The notes: a model not told the origin generated them from the sequence alone. Numbered from the stretch's first letter, positions 43,810 through 53,082 are shown. The stretch is 64,000 bases of DNA from Paenibacillus sp. PL2-23 (GCF_040834005.1 NZ_CP162129.1:4943001-5007000), one strand, 5' to 3'. Numbers and translations: made by a program.

Positions 43810-44235
43810 ATGGAGCCGAAACATGATGTGGCGGACGATATCACCCAGGATACTTTTATTCGAGCATTTCGTTCACTTACATCCTTTCGAAGTGAGAGTA
43901 CGATTAAGACTTGGCTACTCAAAATCGCAAGGGACGCATGCATCAATCATAAGAAATCCGCTTTTATCCGAAAAATGGTTTTGATTGATTTTATACAGGA
44001 CACCAAATCCGCTCCATCGGCAGAATTAGACTATTTTAATACGCAGTTCACCAATCAAGTATGGGAAATTGTTTTTAAACTGTCCCTAAAGAAAAGAGAA
44101 GTGATTGTATTAGATGCATATTATGAGATGCCAATCGCTTCAATTGCTGAATTTCTAGCTGTACCTGTAGGAACTGTAAAGTCTAGAGTACGGAGGTATG
44201 GTTTATGGCAAATCCAGAATGGTATCGTCAGCTAA
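43810..44235 (+). pseudogene. ECF sigma factor lacking its N-terminus
   Basis: The frame enters in the middle of region 2 (DVADDITQDTFIRAFRSL) and continues through region 2.4 (TWLLKIARDACINHKKS) to region 4 (LSLKKREVIVLDAYYEMPIASIAEFLAVPVGTVKSRVRR). Normal ECF factors have about 20-25 further residues before this point. GGGGAACC lies 15 bases upstream, which resembles an ECF -35 element. A deletion may have joined the promoter region to the gene body. It overlaps the next gene by 31 bases, as sigma/anti-sigma pairs do. Confidence 0.6.
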
Positions 44236-44700
44236 AAAGTGATCCACTTCAACATGAACCGAAGCCAACAGAAGGGAATATCAATAGGATTGTAAACGAG
44301 GTACTTGTAATGAAAAGAGGGAATCGATTGTTCCTGACATCGCTTGTGTCATGTGTTGTTGTGGGGGTAATTATGTTTGTGATATGGCTCTTACCTCCGG
44401 ATATAAATCATCAGGCAGCAGCTCCAAACATTGATCAGGCACTTGTTAATGTCATCAATGAAAAACATAAATTCATGGCGTTTGAGGTCGATGAAATTAT
44501 TCATAAAGAATTCACCAAAGATGGAATTCTCGTCTTTTATTCAAGGGAGTATGACACAGATTACGAAAACAAAAAACGGTCAATTCATCTGGTTCCTAAC
44601 CTGCCCGATTACTATGGAAAGTCACCTTCAAGTTCAGGCAAGGGATGTCAACGGGAATGTTATTTCGAATAATAATATACAAATCAATGCTAATCAATGA
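44205..44700 (+). pseudogene. Anti-sigma-like single-pass protein with a frameshift
   Basis: The product starts ANPEWYRQLKSDPLQHEP, as cytoplasmic parts of anti-sigma factors do, and has one helix (LFLTSLVSCVVVGVIMFVIW) and an outer domain. In the frame that begins here the protein ends at 44672. From about 44600 the neighbouring frame reads on more sensibly (HLQVQARDVNGNVISNNN) to a stop at 44698. This suggests a one-base shift near 44600. With the truncated sigma gene in front, the pair is probably decaying. Confidence 0.5.
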
Positions 44701-44751
44701 TGTAGTGTTGAAGGAATCAGAACCACGGGCCAATATTCAAGCAAGTGAAGA

Positions 44752-44777
44752 GGCTATCTAGGAGATAGCCCGCTCTT
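44752..44777 (+). terminator. Terminator after the sigma/anti-sigma pair
   Basis: GGCTATCT and AGATAGCC form an 8-bp stem with a 3-base loop, followed by CGCTCTTTTATT. The 200 bases to the next gene hold a short leftward frame with VERMEEAEEEKSNIG that looks like a remnant. Confidence 0.75.
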
Positions 44778-44982
44778 TTATTCCCAGCTTCTCCCGCCTG
44801 TTGTACCAATACTGAAAAGGTTGCAAAGATATCGCATTACCTTGATATGGCTATGGATCGCGCCTCATGTTTGTTTTCGCCGTGTCCTGCACCGAATATA
44901 TTTAAAACAACTATGCCGATATTAGATTTCTCTTCTTCAGCCTCTTCCATTCTTTCAACTGCTTCCTTCCATTCGCAAAGTA

Positions 44983-45780
44983 TTATGGGTGTTCAAGATT
45001 TGAAAAGTTAAACATAGGCACTAAATTCGGCTTATCTCTATAGTCACGAAAATCATGACCATATTCCACGAAAGCTGCTGTTCCAAGATGGTTCTTTACC
45101 TTTTCTCGAATTTCTTTTGGGATAGCCTTATATACATCTTCTTGAAGTTGTATTGAAATAAAATCTTCGCCAATCTCCTCAATATTAAAACATGGTGTTG
45201 CCAAAATACGCTCTTTACTAAACAAATCAATATAGGGGCGCCCAAAAATAGCCTTCCATTGCAATTCTGGAGCGATTATCGTTAAATCAACTGCCTCTCT
45301 TTTCTCGGGAATAGAGAGGTTTGATATGTTTGCATACACAGGTTTACATATTCGAATTAGTTTTTTGCAATTCGTCCATAATATCCCCATATTCTCTTCA
45401 TTTTTGAAATAATCTAATGACATACTCATAGACAATAAATTAAAACTTGTGACATTTCCCTTTCCCCATATCACTTGAAAACTACATTTGAACCCAGAAT
45501 TTTTTTTCATAAGAATAGATCCACCATAAAAACTGTTTTCCTGAAGAACTCCTTTATCTATGTTATCCTTATTCAACCAAACTGACACTAGATCACTAAA
45601 GTCTTTGGAATTCACTTTATTTTTTAATGGTTCTTCAGTATCGAACTTTTGAGGAGCATAATCTCTTCCAAATGCTTTTATTGAATCCAAAACTTCTTTT
45701 GCTAGCACCTCATCCTCAAAGTCCTCTAGACTAAATAATTCAAAGTTTATGAATGGGAACGTTGGTATTATTTCGTACAT
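44983..45780 (-). CDS. Unknown soluble protein, possibly an immunity protein
   Basis: The 265-residue cytosolic-type protein is rich in aromatic and acidic residues (INFELFSLEDFEDEVLAKEV, ELQWKAIFGRPYIDLF). No signal peptide, membrane helix or catalytic motif is visible. It resembles Imm52-like immunity proteins of contact-dependent toxins in size and composition only. AAGGAAGG precedes the ATG. No toxin gene is next to it; upstream lies a decayed IS66 gene. Base composition is low in GC compared with genes left of 40 kb, which suits acquisition by transfer. Confidence 0.6.
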   Translation of the reverse strand: MYEIIPTFPFINFELFSLEDFEDEVLAKEVLDSIKAFGRDYAPQKFDTEEPLKNKVNSKDFSDLVSVWLNKDNIDKGVLQENSFYGGSILMKKNSGFKCSFQVIWGKGNVTSFNLLSMSMSLDYFKNEENMGILWTNCKKLIRICKPVYANISNLSIPEKREAVDLTIIAPELQWKAIFGRPYIDLFSKERILATPCFNIEEIGEDFISIQLQEDVYKAIPKEIREKVKNHLGTAAFVEYGHDFRDYRDKPNLVPMFNFSNLEHP

Positions 45781-45914
45781 GGATAGTATCCTTCCTTTCG
45801 TGAAGTACGCTAAGGAGGAGAGGAGATCTCATCTCCTCCAAACGTACTTTTAATACATTTAATTCACTTTAATTAGTGTTACCGTAACGTGATCGTTTCG
45901 TGCTCGAGCAAGTA

Positions 45915-46043
45915 AAGTTTCACTTAGTCTAGTCGTATTTTGAAGGCATCCTCCGAAATGATGGAGCTCGCCTGCAAATCTTTGCCTCGCAGCTACTTCA
46001 GAAGCCCAAGCTGCATGCCGATGAAACGGGATGCCGCGTGGAC
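45915..46043 (+). pseudogene. IS66 transposase remnant, left part
   Basis: The plus-strand frame LQKPKLHADETGCRV (about 45995-46040) is the IS66 TnpC catalytic segment around the first Asp. It is cut by the IS21 element after GTGGAC. Upstream the frame is broken by stops. Confidence 0.7.
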
Positions 46044-46311
46044 TGTATTTCGTCAAGCAAAATTACCCCAAAAAATCGTGCATTTTTACCCATCATGAGC
46101 ATGGGTATTTTTTTGCCCGTGAACCTTAAAAATCGGGTCTAGTCAGCTCCTCGTAAAGAGCTAGATTCCCCTGTTGAAGTGCATCCCGTTCCCTCGTTAG
46201 CCTTTGAATTTCTTCGCGTAATCGTTCAACCGCAGCTTCCATCTCTGCGATCCCGTTTCGGGAGTCAGCTTGCTGTTTCGTTATATTGTTCACTCGTATC
46301 ATTCTCCTTGT

Positions 46312-47064
46312 TTAGCGCTCTTTCATCAGCGCGTTCTTCATCCGGTAGCTCTCGCCTTCAAAAATCAGCAGATGCCCATGGTGGGCAAGACGGTCAATCA
46401 TGGCAGCGGCCATCTGGTCATCGGTGAACACCGAACCCCACTTAGAAAACTCCAAATTGGTCGTAATGACAAGGCTGCGACTCTCGTAGCTATCTGCGAT
46501 GACGCGGAACAATAATTGGGAGCCCTCCTTGTCTACGGGGATGTAGCCCCATTCATCGAGAACAAGAAGCTGTGCGCGCTGAATGTCCGCTAATAGCCTC
46601 TCCAGCGTGCCGCCGCGTTTCGCCTCTGCAAGACGCATCACGAGCTCCGCAACCGTATAAAACTTGGCGACCATCCCGAGTTCGCAAGCACGCAGTCCCG
46701 CTGCGATCGCAAGGTGCGTCTTGCCAGTACCGACAGGCCCGTAGAGGACGAGATTTCGCTTCGCCTGGATGAATGTCCCGTCTTCCAGGTCACTCCATTG
46801 TAGGGAGCCCGGCAGCTTCACGCCTCTTCGCTCGTATCCTTCAAGTGTCTTGTAGACCGGGAACCCCGCTCGGCTCATTAGCCGACTGCGGCGGCTGCGC
46901 TCCCGGTTCTCCATCTCTTCCGCAAGCACGCGGTGTAGAAACTCCTCTTGTTTCGGTGTGGCTTCGGCCTCGCATAACTCGACAGCACGCTGGCTCAATA
47001 CGAGCTTCTTGCAGAATGCAGAGATTTCGCTGCGCACAGCGGCGCGTTCCTTCACCATACTCAT
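46312..47064 (-). CDS. istB: IS21 helper ATPase IstB
   Basis: The 250-residue AAA+ ATPase assists the IstA transposase in target choice. The P-loop is LYGPVGTGKTHLAIA and the Walker B LLVLDEWGYIP, followed by VITTNLEFSKWGSVF and RLAHHGHLLIFEGESYR. All usual segments are present. The ATG overlaps the expected istA stop in the form CTATGAGTATG, as in other IS21 elements. Confidence 0.95.
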   Translation of the reverse strand: MSMVKERAAVRSEISAFCKKLVLSQRAVELCEAEATPKQEEFLHRVLAEEMENRERSRRSRLMSRAGFPVYKTLEGYERRGVKLPGSLQWSDLEDGTFIQAKRNLVLYGPVGTGKTHLAIAAGLRACELGMVAKFYTVAELVMRLAEAKRGGTLERLLADIQRAQLLVLDEWGYIPVDKEGSQLLFRVIADSYESRSLVITTNLEFSKWGSVFTDDQMAAAMIDRLAHHGHLLIFEGESYRMKNALMKER

Positions 47065-48544
47065 AGCTGTACGCCTCCGCTCGGCTCTAGCATCTGGTCA
47101 TAGATGGATAAATCCACGCCACTGCTATCCTCCGGCTCGAACGTCGCTAACCGTGCAGCTAGCACCATGCTGTTCGCGCTGGTCAACCGTCCGAGTTGCG
47201 TCGCCTCATCCATTGCTTGCAGTGCGTATCAAAGCCATAGCGGCTAGACAAATCCTGCATGGTCCGCAGGGCTTCTTTCAACTCCGCACGCTCGAGCGCA
47301 TCCATGCCAACACGTAGTTGCTCGGGCACGGCATCGCGAAGCAGACTGTTGCGCCATGCGCCAGGACTGTGCAACAGACGATTAATGGTCGTCCGTACAT
47401 CCACGCTGTCCGTTCGCTGCTTACCATACATGCGCGCATGCACGCTAATGACTTCACCGCTGGGCGTAAGCGGCTCTATGGTATGGGCACCGATTCGCAC
47501 TACGACCTCTTTACCGGCCCACTCTGGCGATGAAGAGTAGAAGTGCTTGCCGTCCAACAGAAACTTGCCATACCCGTCCGTCTTTACGCGGAGATACCGG
47601 CAAACGGGGAAGGGCTTCGGCAAGTACAACAGCGCCTTCTTGTCTTCCTCAAAAAGGACGGTCAGCGCTTCGCCTTTCTTGTAATGCTCCCGCTGCCAAT
47701 CCGCTTCGCAGCGCTCGAGTAGTTCCATGTTGAACGCCTGGATGTCTGTCACCGTTGGGACAGGCACGAACAGGTTCCTGCGCATGTAGCCGACCTTGTT
47801 CTCAACGTTTCCTTTCTCATGACCGGCATCTGGATTACAAAACGTCACGTCAAAGCCGCAATGTGCTTTAAAGCGTAGGAACAGCTCTGCCATCCGTACG
47901 TTGTCTTTCACGCGCCTACCGACACCGCTGGCGTTGTCGAAGATGAGCCGCCCCGGTATGCCACCGATTCGTGTGAAGATGTCCTGCAGACCGTGAGCCA
48001 CGCATTCTGCGGTCTCGCCGCCGAACAACTGCACGTAACCGGCATTGCTGTGCGGGAAGCTGACGCAGAGGAATTTATGAGGCTTGAGTTCTCCGAATGC
48101 ATCGTAGAAGTCCGCTTCGCCAAAGTCCACTTGTGCTTCGCCAGGCGGCCATGACAACTCATTTGTTCCTTCCTGATGACGGTATTCCCGAAGCTGTTTG
48201 ACGTACCGTTGGACGAGCGCGTAGGAGGCATCGTACTCCGGAAGTTCCTTCAGCCGATCATGAATGCGCTTTGCAGTATGCCGCTGCTTGTATCGATGTT
48301 TGCGATCTTCTTCCAACCATTCTCTGATAGTCGGTTTGAACGGATCTAGCTTTGAAGGCAGTTCTTCTTTTGCGCGCGGCGCACGTTCCGGCATCACCTC
48401 AGCGTTCATGTACTTGCTCACCGTCTTCCGTGTAATGTTAAGCCGCTCTGCGATCTCCACCGGCCCCAAGCCCTTCCCCCGCAATTCATGGATAAGCTCC
48501 ACTTGCTCCATCCTCAACATCTCCCCGTTAGCACCCCTCAACAT
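47061..48544 (-). pseudogene. istA: IS21 transposase IstA with a C-terminal frameshift
   Basis: The N-terminal helix-turn-helix (GLGPVEIAERLNITRKTVSKYM) and the rve core are intact, with Asp in AQVDFGEADFYD, Asp in LIFDNASGVG and Glu in HEKGNVENKVGYMRR. Near 47228 (GATACGCACTG on the minus strand) one base is missing. The frame then ends at 47183 with an odd basic tail. The neighbouring frame continues correctly (LQAMDEATQLGRLTSANSMV) to a stop at 47061 that overlaps istB. About 45 terminal residues are lost. The start may be at 48511, where GGGGAG is well spaced. Confidence 0.85.
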
Positions 48545-48675
48545 CTATCTAGCAGAAGGGTACTCTATTCTCTGAAAATCGTCTATTTTTACCGCGATGA
48601 AATGGGGTATTTTTGCACGATTTTTTGGGGTAAATGGCTTTGATTATTTGGGGTATTTTTATATTACGTTATACA

Positions 48676-48900
48676 GTGGACGGTAAGACGCAATGGATGC
48701 ATGTGATTTCCGATGAACTCTTCACGTTGCTTAACTTCCATGCCAAGCACTGAAACGAAGCCATAGATGCCATAGGCTTTTTACCGCAATACACCGGCAC
48801 GGTCGTTGATGACTTTATGCTGGGGTATTTCAAGGACAAGTATGACTTCAATCATGCGCTTTGTAATGTGCATCTGCTCCGGGAATGCCGGGCAGTAACC
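48676..48900 (+). pseudogene. IS66 transposase remnant, right part
   Basis: The plus-strand frame VDGKTQWMHVISDELFTLL, a stop, then EAIDAIGFLPQYTGTVVDDF and NHALCNVHLLRE is typical of IS66 TnpC after the first catalytic Asp. It continues the left part at 45915-46043. The similarity ends near 48900. Confidence 0.75.
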
Positions 48901-48955
48901 AAAATAATAGCTAAAATACTAATATACTATGTACTTCCTTATGAAGCTGTTTACA

Positions 48956-49020
48956 AAGAAAACCTTTCCTTTGGTATGTGGTTAGGTGATCCTCCACTTT
49001 TTCAAGGAAAGGTTTCTTTT
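48956..49020 (+). terminator. Hairpin in the spacer after the IS66 remnant
   Basis: GAAAACCTTTCCTT and AAGGAAAGGTTTCTTTTC are inverted repeats about 35 bases apart, with a T-rich tail on the plus strand. It may be an orphan terminator left from the IS66 element or a neighbour. Confidence 0.4.
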
Positions 49021-49037
49021 CGTATTAAAAATTAAAG

Positions 49038-49078
49038 AAGGTTGTCCTTTAGTCATCAAGTGACTTATAGGACTACCC
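49038..49078 (-). terminator. Terminator of the HU-like gene
   Basis: GGTTGTCCTTTAGTCA and TGACTTATAGGACTACC pair with two mismatches around a 5-base loop. On the minus strand it is followed by TTCTTTAATTTTT. It begins seven bases after the stop of the gene at 49086. Confidence 0.8.
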
Positions 49079-49085
49079 CATAATC

Positions 49086-49364
49086 TCATGTATTATTAAT
49101 CATCTTTTTCAAAACAATACTCGCCCTAAATTCTAATTCATTTTTACTTGAAAGAATAATCTCTTCTTTTGTAACAGGATGTCTCCCAACGCTAGCAGCA
49201 ACTTCTTTAATAGCAAAAGTCCCAAAATCCTCGAGCACTACTTTCTCTCCATCCTTAATTGAAGCGCATATTACTTCAATAAAATTATTAACTATAACTT
49301 CAACTACCTCATTATCGATTCGCACTTTCTCCACAACTTTATTTATTGCATCCACTTTATTCAT
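49086..49364 (-). CDS. HU-family DNA-binding protein
   Basis: The 92-residue histone-like protein has the family outline: MNKVDAINKVVEKVRIDNEV forms the helical base, GEKVVLEDFGTFAIKEVAAS the saddle, and GRHPVTKEEIIL the DNA arm, with the usual Gly-Arg-x-Pro. It differs clearly from housekeeping HU (the arm lacks the GRNPQTGE form), so it is a divergent, probably element-borne copy. AGGAGGAG precedes the ATG. It has its own terminator. Confidence 0.88.
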   Translation of the reverse strand: MNKVDAINKVVEKVRIDNEVVEVIVNNFIEVICASIKDGEKVVLEDFGTFAIKEVAASVGRHPVTKEEIILSSKNELEFRASIVLKKMINNT

Positions 49365-49369
49365 TCAAG

Positions 49370-49880
49370 TCTCCTCCTGAACTATCTTTAACATTTATGC
49401 ATTTCTCTAACTACATTTAAAACATTTCATATAATTTAGTAAAAGTATATGGCATTAAGAGAATTAAAATCAATTATTTCTAAAGAATTTACGATCATCA
49501 TCACCAATGTTGGGCTGTTCAGAAGGAATTTGGATGGGCGATGAAAGATGGATTGAAAAGCACGCTTTCTTCCCCCCACTCGTCTGAGCAACGCAGACTT
49601 CCCGCGCCGACCTCGCCGGTCAAGACGCTACCGCCATGTTTTATCGTTCAAATGCTTCTTGGTGGGCCCCAAACGCATAGAGTTGATAGAGGAACTCATC
49701 ATGTTCATTAGTAACAGAAACAAGTATGTATGGTATTCACCACCATGCAGTATGTATCTTGATAAATCATTACTTTCTGCTAATTATATCTGCCAACTGC
49801 ATTTATTTATTCTTTCGTGTAATTTTCAAATCGATGATATCCACTATCTCACCTTGGTCAAGTGTTACTGCTGATCCATA
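49370..49880. other. Gene-poor spacer between the HU-like gene and the Mu/Tn7-like element
   Basis: The stretch is AT-rich apart from a GC-rich island at about 49535-49680. The island has no intact frame and looks like a fragment of another mobile element. A frame of 71 codons at 49659-49874 on the plus strand has no ribosome site and no recognised product. I see no RNA gene here. Confidence 0.5.
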
Positions 49881-49947
49881 ATGTCCAGAAAATGATCACG
49901 TTAGTTGTCCAAGGTCTGATCGTAATCATGTCCATAGAGACTCAATG

Positions 49948-49982
49948 AATGGGAAAGCCGAGAGTATTACGGCTTTCCCATT
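49948..49982 (-). terminator. Terminator hairpin of the transposon operon
   Basis: AATGGGAAAGCCG and CGGCTTTCCCATT form a perfect 13-bp stem just after the stop of the DUF5348 gene. The following T content is low, so termination may be partial. Confidence 0.7.
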
Positions 49983-49986
49983 TCTG

Positions 49987-50214
49987 CTAAACGAATCGAA
50001 TGTGGTAAATGTCTTTGTTTCTTAAGTTAAATCGGGTTTCTCTCATGATCACGTACCAATAACGGTCAAGCTCGAGTCGACATGGGATGCCGCGATCCCC
50101 AATGCGAATTTCAAAACATTCACCGCAGTAAACAGGATAAGCGTTCTCTCCTAGCTGGACAAACCAACTATTTGCGTCCCGATCGTACGTCATCCGGTTC
50201 CAAGGCTCGTTCAT
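49987..50214 (-). CDS. DUF5348-type small transposon protein
   Basis: The 75-residue product (start NEPWNRMTYDRDANSWFVQL, middle YCGECFEIRIGDRGIPCRLE, end DIYHIRFV) has the small beta-barrel look of DUF5348, a family found with TniB-like genes in Bacillota. The ATG overlaps the ATPase stop as ATGA. A role in DNA binding or target choice of the element is possible but not shown. Confidence 0.7.
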   Translation of the reverse strand: MNEPWNRMTYDRDANSWFVQLGENAYPVYCGECFEIRIGDRGIPCRLELDRYWYVIMRETRFNLRNKDIYHIRFV

Positions 50215-51011
50215 GACAATTCACCCTGAATCACGTGCTTCACCATATGATCGTCAATGATGCGGCGCTTGATCTGGGCTCCGTAGATGAGGCAATGAGT
50301 GCTCAACTTGTTGATGAGTCTGGCCGATCCGCCCGAGAATCGGTAAACTTCATTTACCGCCTCATCCGAGAATATCTCATGATCGGTGCCGGCATATGCT
50401 AACTGACGCTTCAAATATTCGCCGACTTGGGAACGGTCGAAATAGGGCAGCTTGCACTGAAGGTCAATCCGCTGACGAATCGCTGCATAGGATTGGAGAC
50501 GAAGCTTGTCCCATAGCTCGCTCTGCCCGACTAGAATCAGTGCCATAGGGCTTTGCGCATCCATCTTGCAGTTGAGCAGGAAGCGCACTTCCTCTAGCAT
50601 CTCCCGATCAAGCAGATGGGCTTCATCTACGACGACAACCGGTTCCAGTCGATGGATGCCGCGCATGAGCTCCACTTCGCGATGTAGCTGACGCTTCGCA
50701 TCGCCCCGGTAGAACTTCGACTCGCATCCGAGTTGTTCGAGCAGCCCTTTGTAGAAGTGGCGCGGCGTTAGCTTGGAGTCCGACAGGTACAGCAGCCTAT
50801 ACTTTGCGGCATCCAGCATGGCGGCAAAACGGCGGACGGTCGTCGTCTTGCCCGTCCCGCAGTCGCCGCTGATGACGGCGAATAATTGGCGCTCAGCAGC
50901 GTATTGCAACCGGTCCAGCATCTCTTCCATAGCACTCGCCGGATAAAGCTCTGTCACGGGAATATCCCGAGCAAATGGTGTACGGGTCATGTCGTAGAAG
51001 GATTCAAACAT
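50211..51011 (-). CDS. ExeA/TniB/MuB-like AAA ATPase of the transposon
   Basis: The 266-residue ATPase has a start of the ExeA form (FYDMTRTPFARDIP). It then has the P-loop VISGDCGTGKTTTVRRF, Walker B VVVVDEAHLLDREML, sensor 1 ALILVGQSEL and RQRIDLQCKLPYF. In Mu- and Tn7-like elements the equivalent (MuB, TnsC, TniB) picks the target DNA and activates the transposase. It overlaps the transposase gene by eight bases. Confidence 0.9.
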   Translation of the reverse strand: MFESFYDMTRTPFARDIPVTELYPASAMEEMLDRLQYAAERQLFAVISGDCGTGKTTTVRRFAAMLDAAKYRLLYLSDSKLTPRHFYKGLLEQLGCESKFYRGDAKRQLHREVELMRGIHRLEPVVVVDEAHLLDREMLEEVRFLLNCKMDAQSPMALILVGQSELWDKLRLQSYAAIRQRIDLQCKLPYFDRSQVGEYLKRQLAYAGTDHEIFSDEAVNEVYRFSGGSARLINKLSTHCLIYGAQIKRRIIDDHMVKHVIQGELS

Positions 51012-52389
51012 CCTTGCCAGCCTCCTTCCTCAGCATGCGGTAGGAGACGGCCGGCGTTTGGGTTTGTGCGCGCTCGTCATGCTTCCGCTCGGCACCTCGG
51101 AGCAAGCGGGATTCCGTTGCTGACTGCTTCTGCAAATGCTCTGGAAGGGCCGGCCGCTTGCCAGCCCTTTCTCCAATGATGAGCTCCCGTGCTTTCCAAG
51201 GCGTACATCCCTCGTATTCGATCGTCACTTCTGTGATATCTGCCGGGTCATAGACGACTTGAACCGTTTGCCCAATGAACAACAGCCCAACTTCATACTT
51301 CTTGCCTTGAAAGCTGATACAGCCGGCCTTATCCACTTTCCGCTGTTCCGCGTGGAGGAAGCTGGCCGCGAGGTGCTCGGAATTTACGAACTGAAGCGCT
51401 GCCGGATCGCTCCGAAACGCAGCTTCGGGTGTTTGTTTGTTCGCCAGCGCGGCATGGGGTTTATTCTGGTAGCACTCCGAAAGCCATACTTGGAACCAGT
51501 CGTTAAGCTCGGTGAGTGTCTTAACGTTCTCAAGCGCGACCTCGTCCAGAAAGCTCTGCACAGCGCCGTTTAGACGCTCAACCTTGCCTTTACTTTCCGG
51601 AGAGTAGGGCTTGGCAAAGAGCAAGCGAATACCGAGTTTCGCGCACGTCCGGTTCATCCAAGTCGTGCGGTATTGCTTGCCGTTGTCGAAGTACACGGCC
51701 TCTGGGACACCGTATTTCTCGATCGCTCTTCGGAAACTGTCCTCGACGATGGCTTGCTCCATCGACGCGTAGAAGGCTCCATGCAGCACATACCGCGTCG
51801 CGTCATCCACGAATAACACCAGATAGACTTGTTTCTTCGAACCGCCAGGACCAATGGGAAGGTACGGCCCATACTTGATGTCACTCTGCCATAAGCGATT
51901 GCGGGACTGCTTCTGAAAGCGCCGCGCGGCCGTACCGCCACCGGCATACATCCGCATCTGCCTTGAACTGTAACCGCGCCTGGTTAATCTCGCCTGCAGG
52001 GTGCTGCGTTTAATTATTCCAGGTGCGATCTTCTCCTCCCATTCGAGGATCTGGATAATTTGGCGCACACTCCGCTTCGGCACCTCCCGCCGAAGCAGGA
52101 TCGCTTCTTCCAGCACCTCAGTTGGTATGGTGTCTGGCAGCGGCTTCCGGCCTTTGAGTTTCGGCTTGAGTCCGTCGAACCCATCCTTGCGATATTCGGC
52201 CAAGTACCGGCGCAGCGTCCTCTCTGATAAGCCGGACTGCGCACAAATGGCCGACTTTAACTGAGCCGCCTTCGCCGCATCCAGACCGGATGCTAGGAGC
52301 GGCGACAGCAGTTGAAAGCGTTCCGCCGCAACCTCGTCCGATTTCTTTTGTCTGTTCATCCTCATGCCTCCATTTACTAGGGTTAGCAT
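51004..52389 (-). CDS. Mu/TnsB/TniA-like DDE transposase
   Basis: The 461-residue transposase has tandem helix-turn-helix regions (SGLSERTLRRYLAEYRKDGF, KRSVRQIIQILEWEE). The rve core has Asp in WQSDIKYGPYLP, Asp in AVYFDNGKQYRTTW and Glu in ESKGKVERLNGAVQSF. The C-terminal Mu-type beta-barrel holds ISFQGKKYEVGLLFIGQTV. An IS481-like origin is an alternative, but the partner ATPase argues for the Mu/Tn7 type. The frame appears intact. Confidence 0.9.
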   Translation of the reverse strand: MLTLVNGGMRMNRQKKSDEVAAERFQLLSPLLASGLDAAKAAQLKSAICAQSGLSERTLRRYLAEYRKDGFDGLKPKLKGRKPLPDTIPTEVLEEAILLRREVPKRSVRQIIQILEWEEKIAPGIIKRSTLQARLTRRGYSSRQMRMYAGGGTAARRFQKQSRNRLWQSDIKYGPYLPIGPGGSKKQVYLVLFVDDATRYVLHGAFYASMEQAIVEDSFRRAIEKYGVPEAVYFDNGKQYRTTWMNRTCAKLGIRLLFAKPYSPESKGKVERLNGAVQSFLDEVALENVKTLTELNDWFQVWLSECYQNKPHAALANKQTPEAAFRSDPAALQFVNSEHLAASFLHAEQRKVDKAGCISFQGKKYEVGLLFIGQTVQVVYDPADITEVTIEYEGCTPWKARELIIGERAGKRPALPEHLQKQSATESRLLRGAERKHDERAQTQTPAVSYRMLRKEAGKDV

Positions 52390-52405
52390 GAGTCTAAAAC
52401 AAGCT

Positions 52406-52951
52406 TCAGCGGACAGACAGGCAGAACGGGTCTGTAACCCAAAGATTTAAATTGGCGATGGGGCGGACAGTTCTTCCTAGCCATCCGGCTGCGTCACCGA
52501 CATACCGTCCTAAAGCGTGGAGTGCGGACTGTGGAGCAACGGACGCTTGTTCCACAGGAAGCTGAAACCGGGTACTAATGGCGTGTAGAGCTGCTGCTGC
52601 ATACACCGCCCAAACCTGAAACCAGGCCAGCCATCTAGAAATGGTGGATTCGTCTGCGGCTACTACCGAAGCATCTGGTTCTGCCCATACACCTTCGATG
52701 CTTTCAGCGTCATAACGCTTGTAGGGGACAAGCAGATCCGGCAGTTCATGATGAATTCTCGCGCATGGCCTACAATACAACCTCCGAATGATGAGCTTCG
52801 CCCGTTCTCCGCTGCTTCTGTACCACACCCGCCTCCGGCTGCCCGCGACCTCTAACCGGCCTCCGCAGCAAGGGCAGGGAACCAGTTCCGCACTCCTAAC
52901 AAAAAACGCCGGATGCAGACTCCTTCTCAACCAGCGTGAAATCTGATACAA
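52406..52951 (-). CDS. DUF6431-type zinc protein of the transposon
   Basis: The roughly 181-residue product has two Cys pairs (VPCPCCGGRLE and RRLYCRPCARIHHELPDLLVPYKRY), the usual DUF6431 opening. A helix-turn-helix-like part (SVVAADESTISRWLAWF) follows. It would bind DNA. The start is uncertain: the frame opens with a TTG at 52951 and no clear ribosome site. It lies 16 bases before the transposase gene and is a frequent partner of it, so a role in end or target recognition is likely. Confidence 0.75.
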   Translation of the reverse strand: MYQISRWLRRSLHPAFFVRSAELVPCPCCGGRLEVAGSRRRVWYRSSGERAKLIIRRLYCRPCARIHHELPDLLVPYKRYDAESIEGVWAEPDASVVAADESTISRWLAWFQVWAVYAAAALHAISTRFQLPVEQASVAPQSALHALGRYVGDAAGWLGRTVRPIANLNLWVTDPFCLSVR

Positions 52952-53082
52952 TGACCATATTCTTGAGGTGACGCTTCCGGTTATGCTGCTACCAACAGCA
53001 TGACGATTACGGGAGCGTTTCTTCTTTCTTTAGACTGATAGTATGGTCACTATATCGGTCTAAATTCGGACATTTATGAACG

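Larger units (their letters stand above)
46044..48675 (-). mobile_element. IS21-family insertion sequence (2632 bp) within an IS66 remnant
   Basis: The ends are TGTAT and ATACA. The inner TACCCCAAA...AATC repeats match at both sides over about 38 positions. Additional copies of the TTACCCCAAAAAATCGTGCA motif lie at 46063-46082 and, inverted, at 48615-48634; such multiple terminal repeats are usual for IS21. The 6-bp duplication GTGGAC flanks it (46038-46043 and 48676-48681). Removing it joins the two halves of the IS66 gene in frame. Confidence 0.93.
49882..53072 (-). mobile_element. Mu/Tn7-like transposon with four genes
   Basis: Four minus-strand genes (DUF6431, DDE transposase, TniB/ExeA-like ATPase, DUF5348) overlap or nearly abut. 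Candidate ends are TGTCC at 49882 within CATAATGTCC, and GGACA at 53072 within GGACATTTATG, which are inverted to each other. Further TGTCC copies near 49906 and 49930 may be transposase sites. A target duplication was not found, so the ends are tentative. No TnsA-, TnsD- or TniQ-like gene is present. Confidence 0.6.

Noticed and set aside
49535..49680. IS5-family transposase remnant in the GC-rich island
   Set aside because: The similarity to IS5-type segments was too faint in any frame to support a call.
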